Source of the DNA: Salinispora arenicola
GTDB taxonomy: Bacteria; Actinomycetota; Actinomycetes; Mycobacteriales; Micromonosporaceae
Length of the DNA: 64,000 nucleotides
Direction: 5' to 3'
Assembly: GCF_006716065.1 (NCBI RefSeq)
Contig: NZ_VFOL01000001.1
Location: 4,960,001 to 5,024,000, forward strand
The translations under genes were made by a program, and so were the position numbers. The notes under the pieces are model-generated. The model did no database searches. It was not told where the DNA came from and saw nothing but the letters and a program-made list of their open reading frames with translations. Numbering within the stretch: the first letter of the stretch is position 1; the number at the start of each line of letters is the position of its first letter. Below are positions 20,108 to 29,051 of this stretch, piece after piece.

Positions 20108-20611
20108 TCATGCCGCGAGTAACGCGGCGACCTCGACGGCGAGTTGCTCCGGCGTCCGACCGTCGGTGACCACCGTCGCCGTCGCCACCGCCGCATAGTA
20201 GGGCCGGCGCTGATCCAGCAGGTGCTTGAGGGTGGCGCGGGGGTTGACCGCGAGCAGGGGTCGCCCCGCGCCGAGTCCGACGCGCCGTACCGCGTCGGGC
20301 AACTCCACCGACAGGTACACGACGGTGTGCCCCACCAGCGCGGCCCGCGTCTGCTCGGCGAGCACCGCGCCACCGCCGAGAGCGAGCACCCCGGTGGCGG
20401 AGGCCAACTGCGCCGCCACCGCTTCCCGTTCGAGGGCACGGAAGTGCGCCTCTCCCTCGTCGATAAAGATCTCCGAGATCGGCTTGCCCGCCGTCGCCTC
20501 GATGTCCAGATCGGTGTCCCGGAACTCCACCCCGAGCAGCTCGGCGAGGGCTTGCCCGACGGTGGTCTTGCCCGAGCCGGGCGGGCCCACCAACACGCAG
20601 ACCGGTGCCAT
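20108..20611 (-). CDS. aroK: Shikimate kinase
   Basis: The 167-residue kinase phosphorylates shikimate. It has the P-loop [11 protein letters not shown], the shikimate-binding DTDLDIE and FRALEREAV, and [10 protein letters not shown] at 20611 overlaps the aroC stop by one base (TGATG). Confidence 0.96.
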   Translation of the reverse strand: MAPVCVLVGPPGSGKTTVGQALAELLGVEFRDTDLDIEATAGKPISEIFIDEGEAHFRALEREAVAAQLASATGVLALGGGAVLAEQTRAALVGHTVVYLSVELPDAVRRVGLGAGRPLLAVNPRATLKHLLDQRRPYYAAVATATVVTDGRTPEQLAVEVAALLAA

Positions 20612-21789
20612 CAGCGAATGACCAACGCGTCGCGGTACCCGGCGAGGTTGCGCCGCATCTCGGCCACCGAGTCACCGCCGAGCTTCTCCACCGCCGCCTC
20701 GGCCAACACGAGCGCCACCATCGCCTCGGCGACGACGGCCGCGGCCGGCACCGCGCACACGTCCGACCGCTGGTTGATCGCGGTGGCCGGTTCGCCCGAG
20801 GTGACATCCACCGTCGACAGCGCGCGGTTCAGCGAGGAGATCGGCTTCATCGCCGCCCGCACCCGCAGCGGCTCGCCGGTCGTGATGCCCCCTTCCAGGC
20901 CGCCGGCCCGGTCGGTGGCCCGTCGGACACCGGTGGCGGTGGGGATGATCTCGTCGTGCGCCACGGATCCCCGCGAACGCGCCTGCTGCCAACCGTCGCC
21001 GATCTCAACACCCTTGATTGCCTGAATGGACATCAGGGCGGTCGCCAGCCGGGCGTCCAGCTTACGGTCCCACTGCACGTGGCTGCCGAGACCCGGTGGC
21101 ACCCCGTACGCCAGCACCTCGACCACGCCGCCGAGCGTGTCGGCGTCCTTCTTCGCGGCGTCGACCTCGGCGACCATCCGGGCGCTTGCCTCCGGGTCCA
21201 GACAGCGCAGCGGGTCCGCGTCGATCCGCTCGGCATCGTCCGGGCCGGGGCGCAGCCCTGGCTTCGCGGTGACAGACCCCAGCTCCACGACGTGCGAGAC
21301 AACGTCGATGCCCAGCGCCTGCCGAACCAACGCCTTCGCGACGGTACCGACGGCGACCCGGGCGGCCGTCTCCCTGGCGCTGGCCCGCTCAAGGATCGGG
21401 CGGGCGTCGGTGTGCCCGTACTTCTGCATGCCGGCCAAGTCTGCGTGCCCAGGTCGGGGACGGGTCAGCGGCGCGTTTCGGGCCTGCCTGGCCAGTTCCT
21501 CCGAGTCGACCGGGTCGGCGGCCATCACCGTGCGCCACTTCGGCCACTCGGAGTTGCCGACCCGGATCGCCACCGGACTGCCCAGGGTCACACCGTGCCG
21601 CAGGCCACCGATGATCTCGATCTCGTCCTGTTCGAACGCCATCCGGGCGCCGCGCCCGTAGCCGAGCCGGCGCCGGGCCAGCTCACCGGCGATGTCCCCG
21701 GTGGTCACCTCAACCCCGGCCGGCACCCCCTCGAGCAACGCGACGAGAGCCGGACCGTGTGATTCCCCTGCAGTCAACCAGCGCAACAC
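20611..21789 (-). CDS. aroC: Chorismate synthase
   Basis: The FMN-dependent enzyme makes chorismate from EPSP. The 392-residue protein shows [45 protein letters not shown], and the [17 protein letters not shown] signature. I place the start at GTG 21789, right before [11 protein letters not shown] as in relatives, though no strong ribosome site is visible. It begins the aroC-aroK-aroB-aroQ run. In many actinobacteria aroE directly precedes it; here about 14.5 kb intervenes. Confidence 0.95.
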   Translation of the reverse strand: MLRWLTAGESHGPALVALLEGVPAGVEVTTGDIAGELARRRLGYGRGARMAFEQDEIEIIGGLRHGVTLGSPVAIRVGNSEWPKWRTVMAADPVDSEELARQARNAPLTRPRPGHADLAGMQKYGHTDARPILERASARETAARVAVGTVAKALVRQALGIDVVSHVVELGSVTAKPGLRPGPDDAERIDADPLRCLDPEASARMVAEVDAAKKDADTLGGVVEVLAYGVPPGLGSHVQWDRKLDARLATALMSIQAIKGVEIGDGWQQARSRGSVAHDEIIPTATGVRRATDRAGGLEGGITTGEPLRVRAAMKPISSLNRALSTVDVTSGEPATAINQRSDVCAVPAAAVVAEAMVALVLAEAAVEKLGGDSVAEMRRNLAGYRDALVIR

Positions 21790-21967
21790 AACGGCCAGTC
21801 TGGCACGCCCGGTGGTCACCTCACGCCGAACCCGCCCTGTCCCGCTCTGCGGACACAACCGTCCGTGGAACGGTCACGGCTACACCGTTGCCGGCGAATC
21901 CGTACGATCTTGGCGGCCTCCCGGAAGTCTGGTCGGCGACGACGTGGTTTTCGACCAATCGGGAGGC

Positions 21968-23206
21968 ATGGTGCTGCTCCTCGCGTTCGCAGCCGTGCTG
22001 CTGCTGGCTGTCCTGCTATCCAGCCTCGCGCACCGCAGCATCCTCTCCACCGCCGTGGTCTTCCTCCTGGCCGGCATCCTGCTCGGCCCGGACACCACCG
22101 GCGTCCTGAACATCACCGCCGACAGCGACCTCGTCGCCACGCTCGCGGAGCTGGCGCTGTTCACCGTGCTCTTCACCGACGGCATGCGGGTCGGTTTCGC
22201 CGACCTGCGCCTGGCGTGGCGGCTACCCGGGCGGGCGCTCGGTTGGGGACTGCCGCTGACCCTGCTGATCACCGCCGTCTTGGCGCACTACGTAGCCGGG
22301 CTCGACTGGCCGGAGGCGCTGCTGGTCGGGGCGGTCCTCGCCCCCACCGACCCGGTGTTCGCCGCTGCCCTGGTCGGCAACGTGGGAGTGCCGGGTCGGC
22401 TGCGGCACCTGCTCAACGTCGAATCCGGCATCAACGACGGTCTCGCCCTGCCGTTTGTCATCCTCTTCCTGGCGATCGCCGCCGGCTCCGACGACCTTCA
22501 CCTCGACGAGCTGGGTATCGAACTCCTGTTGGGCCTGCTGATCGGGGTGGCGGTGCCGTGGCTGGCCCTATGGCTGGAGAAGGGACGGTTCTTCTCCGCC
22601 TCCACCAAGTACGAGCCCCTCAACGGCGTGGCGATCGGCCTGCTGGTGCTGGCCCTGGGGCTGATCACCCACGCCAACCTGTTCCTCGCCGCGTTCGCCG
22701 CCGGCGTCACCGTGGCCACCTTCGGCCAGCGACAACGGGAAAGCTTCGAACACTTCGGCGAGCTGATCGCCGAAGTGTTCAAACTCGCCGCCCTGCTGGT
22801 GTTCGGCGCGCTGATCTCGGTCGAGTTCCTCAGCGAGATCAACTGGACCGGCTGGGTCTTCGCGGTGCTGGCCATCGTGGTCGCCCGCCCGCTCGCCCTC
22901 GCGGTGTCGTTCCTCGGTTCGCAGCTGAGCCGCACCGAACAGTTCGCCGCCATGTGGTTCGGCCCGAAAGGCTTCGCCTCGGTGGTCTACGGTCTGCTCG
23001 TGCTCCAGGCCGGTATCGCCGCTGGGGACGAGGTGTTCCACCTGGTAGCGCTGACCGTCGTGTTGTCGATCCTGGCGCATTCGTCGACCGACGTCCTCAT
23101 CGCCCGGATCTTCGACCCGGCAACGACCCCACAGTGGTACGAGCGGCTGCGGGCGGCGTCCGCCGATCGGCGGGAACGCCGCGGCGACGGGGATCAGCCG
23201 CCCTGA
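21968..23206 (+). CDS. Na+/H+ antiporter (CPA1 family)
   Basis: This membrane protein (412 residues, about 12 transmembrane helices) probably exchanges Na+ for H+. Family motifs are LLAGILLGPDTTG near the N-terminus, the LAPTDPVFAAALVG helix, and NVESGINDGLALPF with the transport Asp. A short Arg/Asp-rich tail follows the last helix. I chose ATG at 21968; GGGAGG is almost adjacent, so GTG at 21944 or the GTG right after the ATG are alternatives. It is divergent from aroC with about 178 nt between, so it has its own promoter. A sodium exporter would suit a marine or saline habitat; this is inference. Confidence 0.9.
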   Translation: MVLLLAFAAVLLLAVLLSSLAHRSILSTAVVFLLAGILLGPDTTGVLNITADSDLVATLAELALFTVLFTDGMRVGFADLRLAWRLPGRALGWGLPLTLLITAVLAHYVAGLDWPEALLVGAVLAPTDPVFAAALVGNVGVPGRLRHLLNVESGINDGLALPFVILFLAIAAGSDDLHLDELGIELLLGLLIGVAVPWLALWLEKGRFFSASTKYEPLNGVAIGLLVLALGLITHANLFLAAFAAGVTVATFGQRQRESFEHFGELIAEVFKLAALLVFGALISVEFLSEINWTGWVFAVLAIVVARPLALAVSFLGSQLSRTEQFAAMWFGPKGFASVVYGLLVLQAGIAAGDEVFHLVALTVVLSILAHSSTDVLIARIFDPATTPQWYERLRAASADRRERRGDGDQPP

Positions 23207-23344
23207 GTCCACTCCAGGGACATCGGGAGCGGCCGCCAGGGGTTCTGGAGCGCGGGAGGTAGGCGTAGCGGTGCAGCGACAACCGGGTATCCGTTTCGCC
23301 TGGCGGTCGGCCTCCGCCTGCCACAACCCTCAGCACAGCCGCTG

Positions 23345-23866
23345 TCAACCAGCGCGTGACAGGGACCTCATCGCGCCAAGATATCTCCGCGTCATGACGT
23401 CTTGCGCAAGCCGACCCACCGGCCCGGCTATTCGTGCGATGAGTGAGCCCGGCCTCGAGAATGCGCGCACCTCGAAATACACCTGACCCATTCCGTCCCG
23501 ACGAACCAGAAATGCCTCCTCGCCACACTCGGGGTGCCCTGGTAACGTGCCATAGGCGAATCCCGCACGATCATCCTCGTTAATCGTATAAACAATACGG
23601 CAAGGAGCCTGGAGCCGGAATCCCCGCCACCCAAGCTCGAGCCGAAAGTCTACGCCCGACTCCGGCCTGACGTCTGGGCGATCAACAGTAATCCCAGCCC
23701 GACGGTGCATGCGCCACGCAAACAATGCATGGACAGCCCGGTCGAAGGCCCGACCACCCATACCAAGGAAGACCATGCGGTGAGCATGGCGATACCCAGT
23801 CGGAAAATCACCCATTGACGCACCAACCTCAGGATAGGTCAGCTCATCCCGTTCCAATACGGCCAC
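23345..23866 (-). CDS. DUF1990 family protein
   Basis: The 173-residue protein has LTYPEVGAS at the N-terminus, FAWRMHRRAGITV in the middle, and GFAYGTLPGHPECGEEAF, all typical of DUF1990. Its function is not known to me. The codons are much less GC-biased at the third base (GAT, GGT, CAT, ATT common) than in its neighbours, which suggests recent transfer. GTG start at 23866. It is convergent with the antiporter and has no operon partner; the next gene upstream on its strand lies about 440 nt away across a decayed stretch. Confidence 0.85.
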   Translation of the reverse strand: MAVLERDELTYPEVGASMGDFPTGYRHAHRMVFLGMGGRAFDRAVHALFAWRMHRRAGITVDRPDVRPESGVDFRLELGWRGFRLQAPCRIVYTINEDDRAGFAYGTLPGHPECGEEAFLVRRDGMGQVYFEVRAFSRPGSLIARIAGPVGRLAQDVMTRRYLGAMRSLSRAG

Positions 23867-24306
23867 CCCAAGGTCAACTAACTGATTCCTCGGCTGTTAC
23901 GCCACACACGCACCTCGAAGGTACCCTAATCGAAAGCCAGTGCTCCACAGGCACCCACTATGGTGAGTCAGCTTTTCGCAACACTCCGAAGCACCCGGTG
24001 GAAGGTTCTTCTCTGTCGAGGTTCAGATTCGTCAGAAGCCGCGCCGCGGCACCGCCTTCTTGCCGCGCTGCCGCGAAGAGATGAAATGTCCCAGCGTCGT
24101 GGTGTCCGCGTTCCCGGGCGATGCTTGCCGCGCCAACCGCACCCGACCACACCGGCACATCCTCGAACGCGGGAGCCGGGTTGGCCCGGCGCAACCACCA
24201 GCGGGCTTCTCATAACACCCCGGCCACTGCGGCTTCCTGATCCTCGCGCCAGTGCACCGAGGACGAAGGCGTGTGGTGCCTGCGAGAAGGACGCATCCCT
24301 CCAGGC
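23867..24306. other. 440-nt stretch with no intact gene
   Basis: Between the DUF1990 gene and the end of the polysaccharide cluster there is no intact gene I can support. Base composition is mixed, lower in GC at 23.87-24.05 kb. The only coding-like signal is the interrupted minus-strand frame described in the next entry. No tRNA, terminal inverted repeat or transposase motif is seen. Confidence 0.6.
23958..24273 (-). pseudogene. Possible gene remnant, unknown family
   Basis: A minus-strand frame reads VHWREDQEAAVAGVL, then one TGA, then continues in the same frame with EARWWLRRANPAPAFEDVPV and on to a TAG at 23958. The residues either side of the TGA read like one protein, and 3rd-position GC is moderately raised. 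An upstream frame change is also suspected, since LGALAR in another frame would lead smoothly into EDQEAAV. I do not recognise the family. It may be noise. Confidence 0.3.
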
Positions 24307-24579
24307 TCAGAACACGGCCACCGCCCCGACCACCACGATGATCAGACATGCCGGGCCAAGCAGCAGCGCCTCGAGCCACTCCGCGGTCGACGCCCTCCGT
24401 ATGTGTCCCGCTGGCTGCGGGCCGAAGGGCAGCATGACCGTGCGAGACCGCTGGAACAGTGACGACCGCCAAGAGGGGACCGGTTCGGCTTCCGCGGGAT
24501 GACCGTCGGTGAGCGAGACGGGGGGACAGCGTAGCCCCTCGACTGCCGCCCGTGGGATGACGACTTCCCTACGGGCCAT
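24307..24579 (-). CDS. Small protein with C-terminal membrane helix
   Basis: A 90-residue hypothetical. The first 65 residues are hydrophilic (MARREVVIPRAAVEG...). The C-terminus is one hydrophobic helix ending at the stop (LLLGPACLIIVVVGAVAVF), like a tail-anchored protein. GCGGAGG lies just before the ATG. It follows the GT2 gene by 84 nt in the same direction, so it may be the last gene of the polysaccharide operon. Function unknown. Confidence 0.5.
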   Translation of the reverse strand: MARREVVIPRAAVEGLRCPPVSLTDGHPAEAEPVPSWRSSLFQRSRTVMLPFGPQPAGHIRRASTAEWLEALLLGPACLIIVVVGAVAVF

Positions 24580-24663
24580 AGCCTCCGCCTCTCGGGTAGT
24601 CGGGTGCCACGGGAAGCGCCCCGTGACACCCGACACGTCGACCTCACGACAACCGACGTTGGC

Positions 24664-25584
24664 TCAGATTCCCCGGCCACGCTTGTGCAGCGTGCGCAGC
24701 ACCGCGTCCGCCCGGACCACCCGCCCGGCCACCGCGAGCGCCAGGTAGGCCCGTGGCTCGCGCGGGTTGCACCGGAGGGTGCGGCGTGCCCAGCTCAGCG
24801 CGCCCTGGCGGTCACCGGACGCGGCGCGTGCGAAGGCAATCTGCCCCGCCACCCGTGCCTCACCGGCCGGCTGGGTGCCGAACTCCGGGTAGCGTTCGAG
24901 CAGCCACTGCAACGCCTCCGAGATGGTGTCCCAGCGCTGCGCGAAATACGACCGTTTGTGCCAACGCACCAGCACCAGCGGGGTGCGCAGACTGACCAAC
25001 GGTGCGCTGCGGGCCGCCCGCAGCAGGAACTCGTAGTCCTCCGCGTAGCTGCCCGGAATCTCCTCGTCGACCAATCCGAAGCCATCGCGGAGCGCGGTGG
25101 CGCGGATGAGGAACGTCGACGGGTGCAGCTCGGTCATCCGGTCCCGCAGCAGGTCCGCGAGAGTGATCCGGTCACGGGACAGCGACCGGTCGACGGTGTG
25201 TCCGTCGTAGCTCACCCGGATGCCACACGAGACGAATTCGGCGCCCGGAGTGGTGGTGAGCGCCTCGACCTGCGCCGCCAGCTTGCCGGGCAGCCACTCG
25301 TCGTCATCGTCGCAGAAGGCGATCAACTCGCTGGTGGCAGCCAGGGTGCCGGTGTTGCGGGCACCCGCGAGGCCAGGTGTCCGGCCGTTCTCGGTGATCC
25401 GGACCGATCGACCCGGTCGGGACAGCTCGGTCAGGGTCGGATCCGGCTCCGAACGGTCGTACACGACGACCACCTCGAGCTCACCCGGATAGTCCTGGTC
25501 AAGGATGGCGCGGACCGCGGCCCGCAGCAACTCCGGGCGGTCCCGGGTGGGCACCACGGCACTCACCCTCGGCACAGCGGTCAT
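24664..25584 (-). CDS. Family 2 glycosyltransferase
   Basis: This enzyme (306 residues) would add a sugar to a growing polysaccharide unit on the cytoplasmic face. It has the GT-A start VSAVVPTRDRPELLRAAVR, the DxD-type motif FCDDDDEWLPGK (Asp92-95), GLAGARNTG, and an acidic EDYEFLLRAA motif near 195. The C-terminal third looks like helical repeat (TPR-like). Start ATG at 25584 with GGAGAGGAG upstream; it overlaps the preceding gene (ATGA). Sugar and acceptor cannot be told from sequence. Confidence 0.88.
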   Translation of the reverse strand: MTAVPRVSAVVPTRDRPELLRAAVRAILDQDYPGELEVVVVYDRSEPDPTLTELSRPGRSVRITENGRTPGLAGARNTGTLAATSELIAFCDDDDEWLPGKLAAQVEALTTTPGAEFVSCGIRVSYDGHTVDRSLSRDRITLADLLRDRMTELHPSTFLIRATALRDGFGLVDEEIPGSYAEDYEFLLRAARSAPLVSLRTPLVLVRWHKRSYFAQRWDTISEALQWLLERYPEFGTQPAGEARVAGQIAFARAASGDRQGALSWARRTLRCNPREPRAYLALAVAGRVVRADAVLRTLHKRGRGI

Positions 25585-26240
25585 CCTCGCGCTCCTCTCC
25601 GAGGCGACCGTGACCACGGCCGCCACCATGCCCGTCGGCCGTTCGCCGCGACCACCAGGTCTTCCACGATCTCCCCGACCCGGGCCACGGCGGCCTCCCG
25701 CGCTCGGGCCGCGTCGGGGTCGGCCCGGACGACGAACCGGGACGGCTCGGCCAGGCCAGCGGTGAGCGCCGCCAGGAACGCCGCTCGGGTCTCGCACACC
25801 ACCACCAGGCCAGCCGCCCCGAGTCGACGCGCGAACCGCAGTTGATGGTCGTCGACATGTTCGCCGTGTGACGGATCCCGGGGGACCACGATCGGCACCC
25901 GGCCGTGCCGACGGGCCTCCAGGATGGTGGCCGGACCACCGTGACAGACGACGAGGTCGGCTGCGGACATCGCGGCCTGGAGCTCGTCGTGCCCCAGGAA
26001 GGCCACCGCACCAGGAACGTCGGCCACTGTGGTGTGACCATGTTGTAGGGTCAGCGCCACTCGATCTGGGGCTATGGGTTGCCAGCCCCGCAGCCAGTCG
26101 ACCAGCCGGTCGAACGGGTGCTTGTCGGTACCGACCGCGACCAGTACCTGCACCTGACCGGCACCAGACCGGCTCCGTTGCCGGGGAATCCGGCGGCTCG
26201 ACTCGGCCCCCACCGGCGTCACGACTCGCTTCGTACTCAC
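25581..26240 (-). CDS. Alg13/PssE-like glycosyltransferase catalytic subunit (GT28 C-domain)
   Basis: A single GT28 C-terminal domain of 219 residues. It has VLVAVGTDKHPFDRLVDW, then DLVVCHGGPATILEARRHG (nucleotide-sugar site; His100-Gly-Gly) and PIVVPRDPSHGEHVDDHQ. Such half-enzymes need a membrane partner of the Alg14/PssD type, and that partner is the next gene upstream. Together they would transfer a hexose from a UDP-sugar. I favour GTG at 26240, since the GTG at 26249 abuts GGAGG directly. Confidence 0.85.
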   Translation of the reverse strand: MSTKRVVTPVGAESSRRIPRQRSRSGAGQVQVLVAVGTDKHPFDRLVDWLRGWQPIAPDRVALTLQHGHTTVADVPGAVAFLGHDELQAAMSAADLVVCHGGPATILEARRHGRVPIVVPRDPSHGEHVDDHQLRFARRLGAAGLVVVCETRAAFLAALTAGLAEPSRFVVRADPDAARAREAAVARVGEIVEDLVVAANGRRAWWRPWSRSPRRGARG

Positions 26241-26310
26241 CGAAACCACCCTCCACCCGGGCCAGCGAGACCTGGCCTCACGGGTCCTAGCTCCGCCGCA
26301 CTTCTCACGC

Positions 26311-26793
26311 TCACAGGAGCGGCCCCACCACAGTCGCCTCCGGGTAGTGCCGGCGTTGCTCCTCCCACTGCACGAGCATCGAGGACAGGAACGGGCGGCA
26401 CAGTCGTGCGGTCAGGGTCGGGGTATCGATCCGGTCGTACACCTCGATGTAGACGGTGGGAATCCGTCGAAGCCAGGCGAACACCACGAACGGTACGGCG
26501 ACCCCGGCTCCGGTCGTGACCACCGCGGCGATCCGGCGCCGCCGCAACACCCGCACCGCGAGCACTGCGTTACGCAACAGGTTGCGCACATTGCGGGTGG
26601 TCGGATGGTGGGCTGTGACGACCTCCTCGTCAGCGAGCAGAGACAGGGCGTCCGGGGTGTCGAAGGTTACCCAGCACCGGTGCCAGTGCTCGTACCAGGA
26701 GCGCAACGCGAGTAACTGGGCCAGATGCCCACCACTCGAGCCGACGAGGAGCAGGAACGGAGGATCGTCTTGATCCTCGTGGTACGTCCCCAT
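26311..26793 (-). CDS. Alg14/PssD-like membrane anchor subunit of the split glycosyltransferase
   Basis: This 160-residue protein has the Alg14 signature LLLVGSSGGHLAQLL (Gly18-His23), a hydrophobic patch near VVTTGAGVAVPFVVFAWL, and VYIEVYDRIDTPTLTARL. In yeast and in Gram-positive capsule loci Alg14/CpsF-type proteins recruit Alg13/CpsG-type partners to the membrane; the adjacent downstream gene is such a partner. ATG at 26793 with GAGG upstream. Confidence 0.85.
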   Translation of the reverse strand: MGTYHEDQDDPPFLLLVGSSGGHLAQLLALRSWYEHWHRCWVTFDTPDALSLLADEEVVTAHHPTTRNVRNLLRNAVLAVRVLRRRRIAAVVTTGAGVAVPFVVFAWLRRIPTVYIEVYDRIDTPTLTARLCRPFLSSMLVQWEEQRRHYPEATVVGPLL

Positions 26794-26881
26794 AGGAGCC
26801 TCACAGTTCGCTTGAAATCCGATCTACACCATTGCGAAGGCAGACCACCCGGCAGATGGCCAGGACATCGGGAAACTGGCC

Positions 26882-28144
26882 TCACCGGCCGTACCGTGCT
26901 ATGGCCAGGTCCAGAAGGGCGGGGTGCAGCACGGGGTTCCACCCCGCCCCGGCATCGGCCAGGCGCCACGTCCGCAGCCACATCTCCAGCAGGTACGCGT
27001 CGGCGACCAGGCGCTGCCCCGCCGGGTCCAGACCGAGTGCGTCGCCGTACCGCCGGAGCTGACCGTCCACGGCAGCGGCCGCGGTGCCGACCGGCTCACC
27101 ACGTAAGACCACGGACCGCTGGAAGGCGTCGTGCGCCAGGTCGAAGCCGAGCGGGACGTCCGGTGCGCTGTGCTCCCAATCCCACGCCACCAGCCGGCCG
27201 GCGTGCCGACCGAGGTTCCACGGCACCCAGTCGCCGTGCCAGTGCCCGAACTCGACGGATACTCCGTCGTATCGCCGTTCCAGCCCGGTGACCGCAGCGA
27301 GAGCCCGCTCACCGACCGATGGGGTGGTGGCAGCCCGCTGCGCGGCCTCGGTGAGCCCGGCCAGGAAGCTCGACCCAGCCAGTGGCCGAGGCTGGGCCGG
27401 CGGGCGGCCCCGGCGGGCCACCGCGAGCACCGCGGCCACCTGCGGCTCCGCCGTGGTCGGCAGCCCACGCACGGCTGGCGGCAGCGGCTCGACCACCGCG
27501 ACGGCCTGACCAGCCCACCCCGTCTCGGTCAGCAGCCGGGGAGCCACCGGGTGATCCGCCACTCCCGTGAACGCGGGCAGTTCCCGCAGGGCTGCCGCCT
27601 CGGCGGTCACCAGAGCCCGGGTGGCGTCGTTCCAGCCGATTTTGGCGAAGCCGAGCGGGCCGCCGGACGCGTCGAACAGTTGCAGGGTCGGCTTGTGATT
27701 CGGGTCCGGCGGGCGCACCCCGCACGCCGCGAACACCGGTCCCCACCCGAGCAGGGCAGCGAGTCGGTGGACGAGCAACGCCTGATCGACGGCCACCGCA
27801 TCGGGCACCGACACGGTCAGGGCCGGAAACCGGGCCAACTCGATCCCACCAAGGCGGGCGACCCCACCGAGGACCGCCCGCACGGCCCGCACCTGGGTCG
27901 GTCGCAGCGCGTTGTACGCCAGCAGCGAGGCGGCCGTTGCCCGAGTAGACCCCAACGGCAGCAGGAACCGGGCCCGCGCCGGTGACGGGACAACCGCGTA
28001 TCGCGCGACCGTCCGGTGCCCGGCCGGCAACGGGCCGTCCACGGTGAGCCCGACCCGTGCGTCGGCGAAGACCGCCCGGGTGACCCAACCCAGCCCGTCG
28101 GTGCGGGTACGCGGGTCGGCGGTGGCAGTGGACGACTCGGTCAT
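26882..28144 (-). CDS. Aminoglycoside phosphotransferase-fold kinase, unknown substrate
   Basis: The 420-residue protein has the catalytic loop GHWHGDWVPWN (HGDxxxxN, about residue 303) followed by VAWDWEHS, the metal-binding Asp of APH/choline-kinase-like enzymes. The N-terminal lobe is divergent and no clear nucleotide loop is visible to me. Its ATG overlaps the sulfotransferase stop (ATGA) and it sits in the middle of the polysaccharide operon. Drug resistance is therefore less likely than phosphorylation of a sugar, lipid-linked intermediate or polymer substituent. That role is inference. Confidence 0.8.
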   Translation of the reverse strand: MTESSTATADPRTRTDGLGWVTRAVFADARVGLTVDGPLPAGHRTVARYAVVPSPARARFLLPLGSTRATAASLLAYNALRPTQVRAVRAVLGGVARLGGIELARFPALTVSVPDAVAVDQALLVHRLAALLGWGPVFAACGVRPPDPNHKPTLQLFDASGGPLGFAKIGWNDATRALVTAEAAALRELPAFTGVADHPVAPRLLTETGWAGQAVAVVEPLPPAVRGLPTTAEPQVAAVLAVARRGRPPAQPRPLAGSSFLAGLTEAAQRAATTPSVGERALAAVTGLERRYDGVSVEFGHWHGDWVPWNLGRHAGRLVAWDWEHSAPDVPLGFDLAHDAFQRSVVLRGEPVGTAAAAVDGQLRRYGDALGLDPAGQRLVADAYLLEMWLRTWRLADAGAGWNPVLHPALLDLAIARYGR

Positions 28145-29043
28145 GCGGCTCCGTCCGGCCAGTCGAGGTCCATGCCGAGCCGCCGCCGTAGCGCGTCGTT
28201 GTAGGGGCGGTAGTAGGCCGTCAGCTCCGCCCGAAGTGCCGGATCCAACGGCGCGGAGCGACGGTCGTTGTAGATCTTGAAGCTCGCCAGGTCGTACGCC
28301 GGCAGCCCGAGGAACTCCAGGGTGCGACGGTACGTGCCTCGGGCGTCCCGGTAGAGGTCCTCGCTGGGCAGGAAGAGGAACTGCGCCCGGTCGAACCGGT
28401 CTAGCCACGGCTCGAGGTGCTCGAGGTAGCGACCCCGGGCCCGGTAGGTGTACCAGTCGTACGCCTCGCTGAAGTACTCCGGCTCGGCGATCAGCCGCTC
28501 CCGCTCCCCCTCGGTGCGCTCCTGTTCGGCCGCGAGGGCGGCGGCGAACTCCAGCGGCTCGATGCCGTGGGTGCGCCGCTCCTTCCAGTGCGAGTAGGCC
28601 CGCTCCACCGGGTCACGCAGCAGCACGACCAGCTTGACCGACGGCATCAGCGCGGCGACCCGTGCCGCGGCGAGCGGGTGGAACATGTACAGCGGAGCGG
28701 CCTCACCGGCCCGGACCGGACCGCCGTGGCGCCGCTGTAACACCTCTCGCTGGCGTGTGGTCGGAAAGTGCGACCGGTACCACGCCTCGCCACGGCGCCA
28801 GTGCTCCTCGAAGTAGTGCGTGGACTTCGTGTTCCAGGCGGGAAAGAGCCGTGGCACCAGCGGATGCTGGATCAGGTAGTTCCACAGTGATGTCGTGCCA
28901 CCCCGTTTGGTACCGATGATGAGAAAGTCCGGCAACGGTCGCCGGCCACTGGTCTGCACGCCGTATCCGACGAGGGACTCCCTCACCCGCTCGGTCACCT
29001 GGGTCGGCACAAGCTGCTTCACCCGGTCACGCATCGCCGACAC
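28141..29043 (-). CDS. PAPS-dependent sulfotransferase
   Basis: This enzyme would move sulfate from PAPS to a carbohydrate. The 5'-phosphosulfate loop reads FLIIGTKRGGTTSLWNYL (about residues 40-57), and the 3'-phosphate motif is VVLLRDPVERAYSHWK (Arg143, Ser151). Length is 300 residues, normal for the heparan-sulfate type fold. I chose GTG at 29043 with GAGG 6 nt upstream; ATG at 29034 is an alternative. It lies 8 nt after the flippase gene and overlaps the kinase gene. It implies a sulfated surface polymer. Confidence 0.88.
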   Translation of the reverse strand: MSAMRDRVKQLVPTQVTERVRESLVGYGVQTSGRRPLPDFLIIGTKRGGTTSLWNYLIQHPLVPRLFPAWNTKSTHYFEEHWRRGEAWYRSHFPTTRQREVLQRRHGGPVRAGEAAPLYMFHPLAAARVAALMPSVKLVVLLRDPVERAYSHWKERRTHGIEPLEFAAALAAEQERTEGERERLIAEPEYFSEAYDWYTYRARGRYLEHLEPWLDRFDRAQFLFLPSEDLYRDARGTYRRTLEFLGLPAYDLASFKIYNDRRSAPLDPALRAELTAYYRPYNDALRRRLGMDLDWPDGAA

Positions 29044-29051
29044 GCCGGACC

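Noticed and set aside
23960..24502. 180-codon plus-strand frame
   Set aside because: Arg/Pro/Ser-rich with no coherent hydrophobic pattern, and antisense to the better-supported small membrane protein.
26882..28144. Antibiotic resistance gene
   Set aside because: The APH fold alone is not enough; the gene is coupled to sulfotransferase and flippase genes and its N-lobe does not resemble known resistance enzymes.
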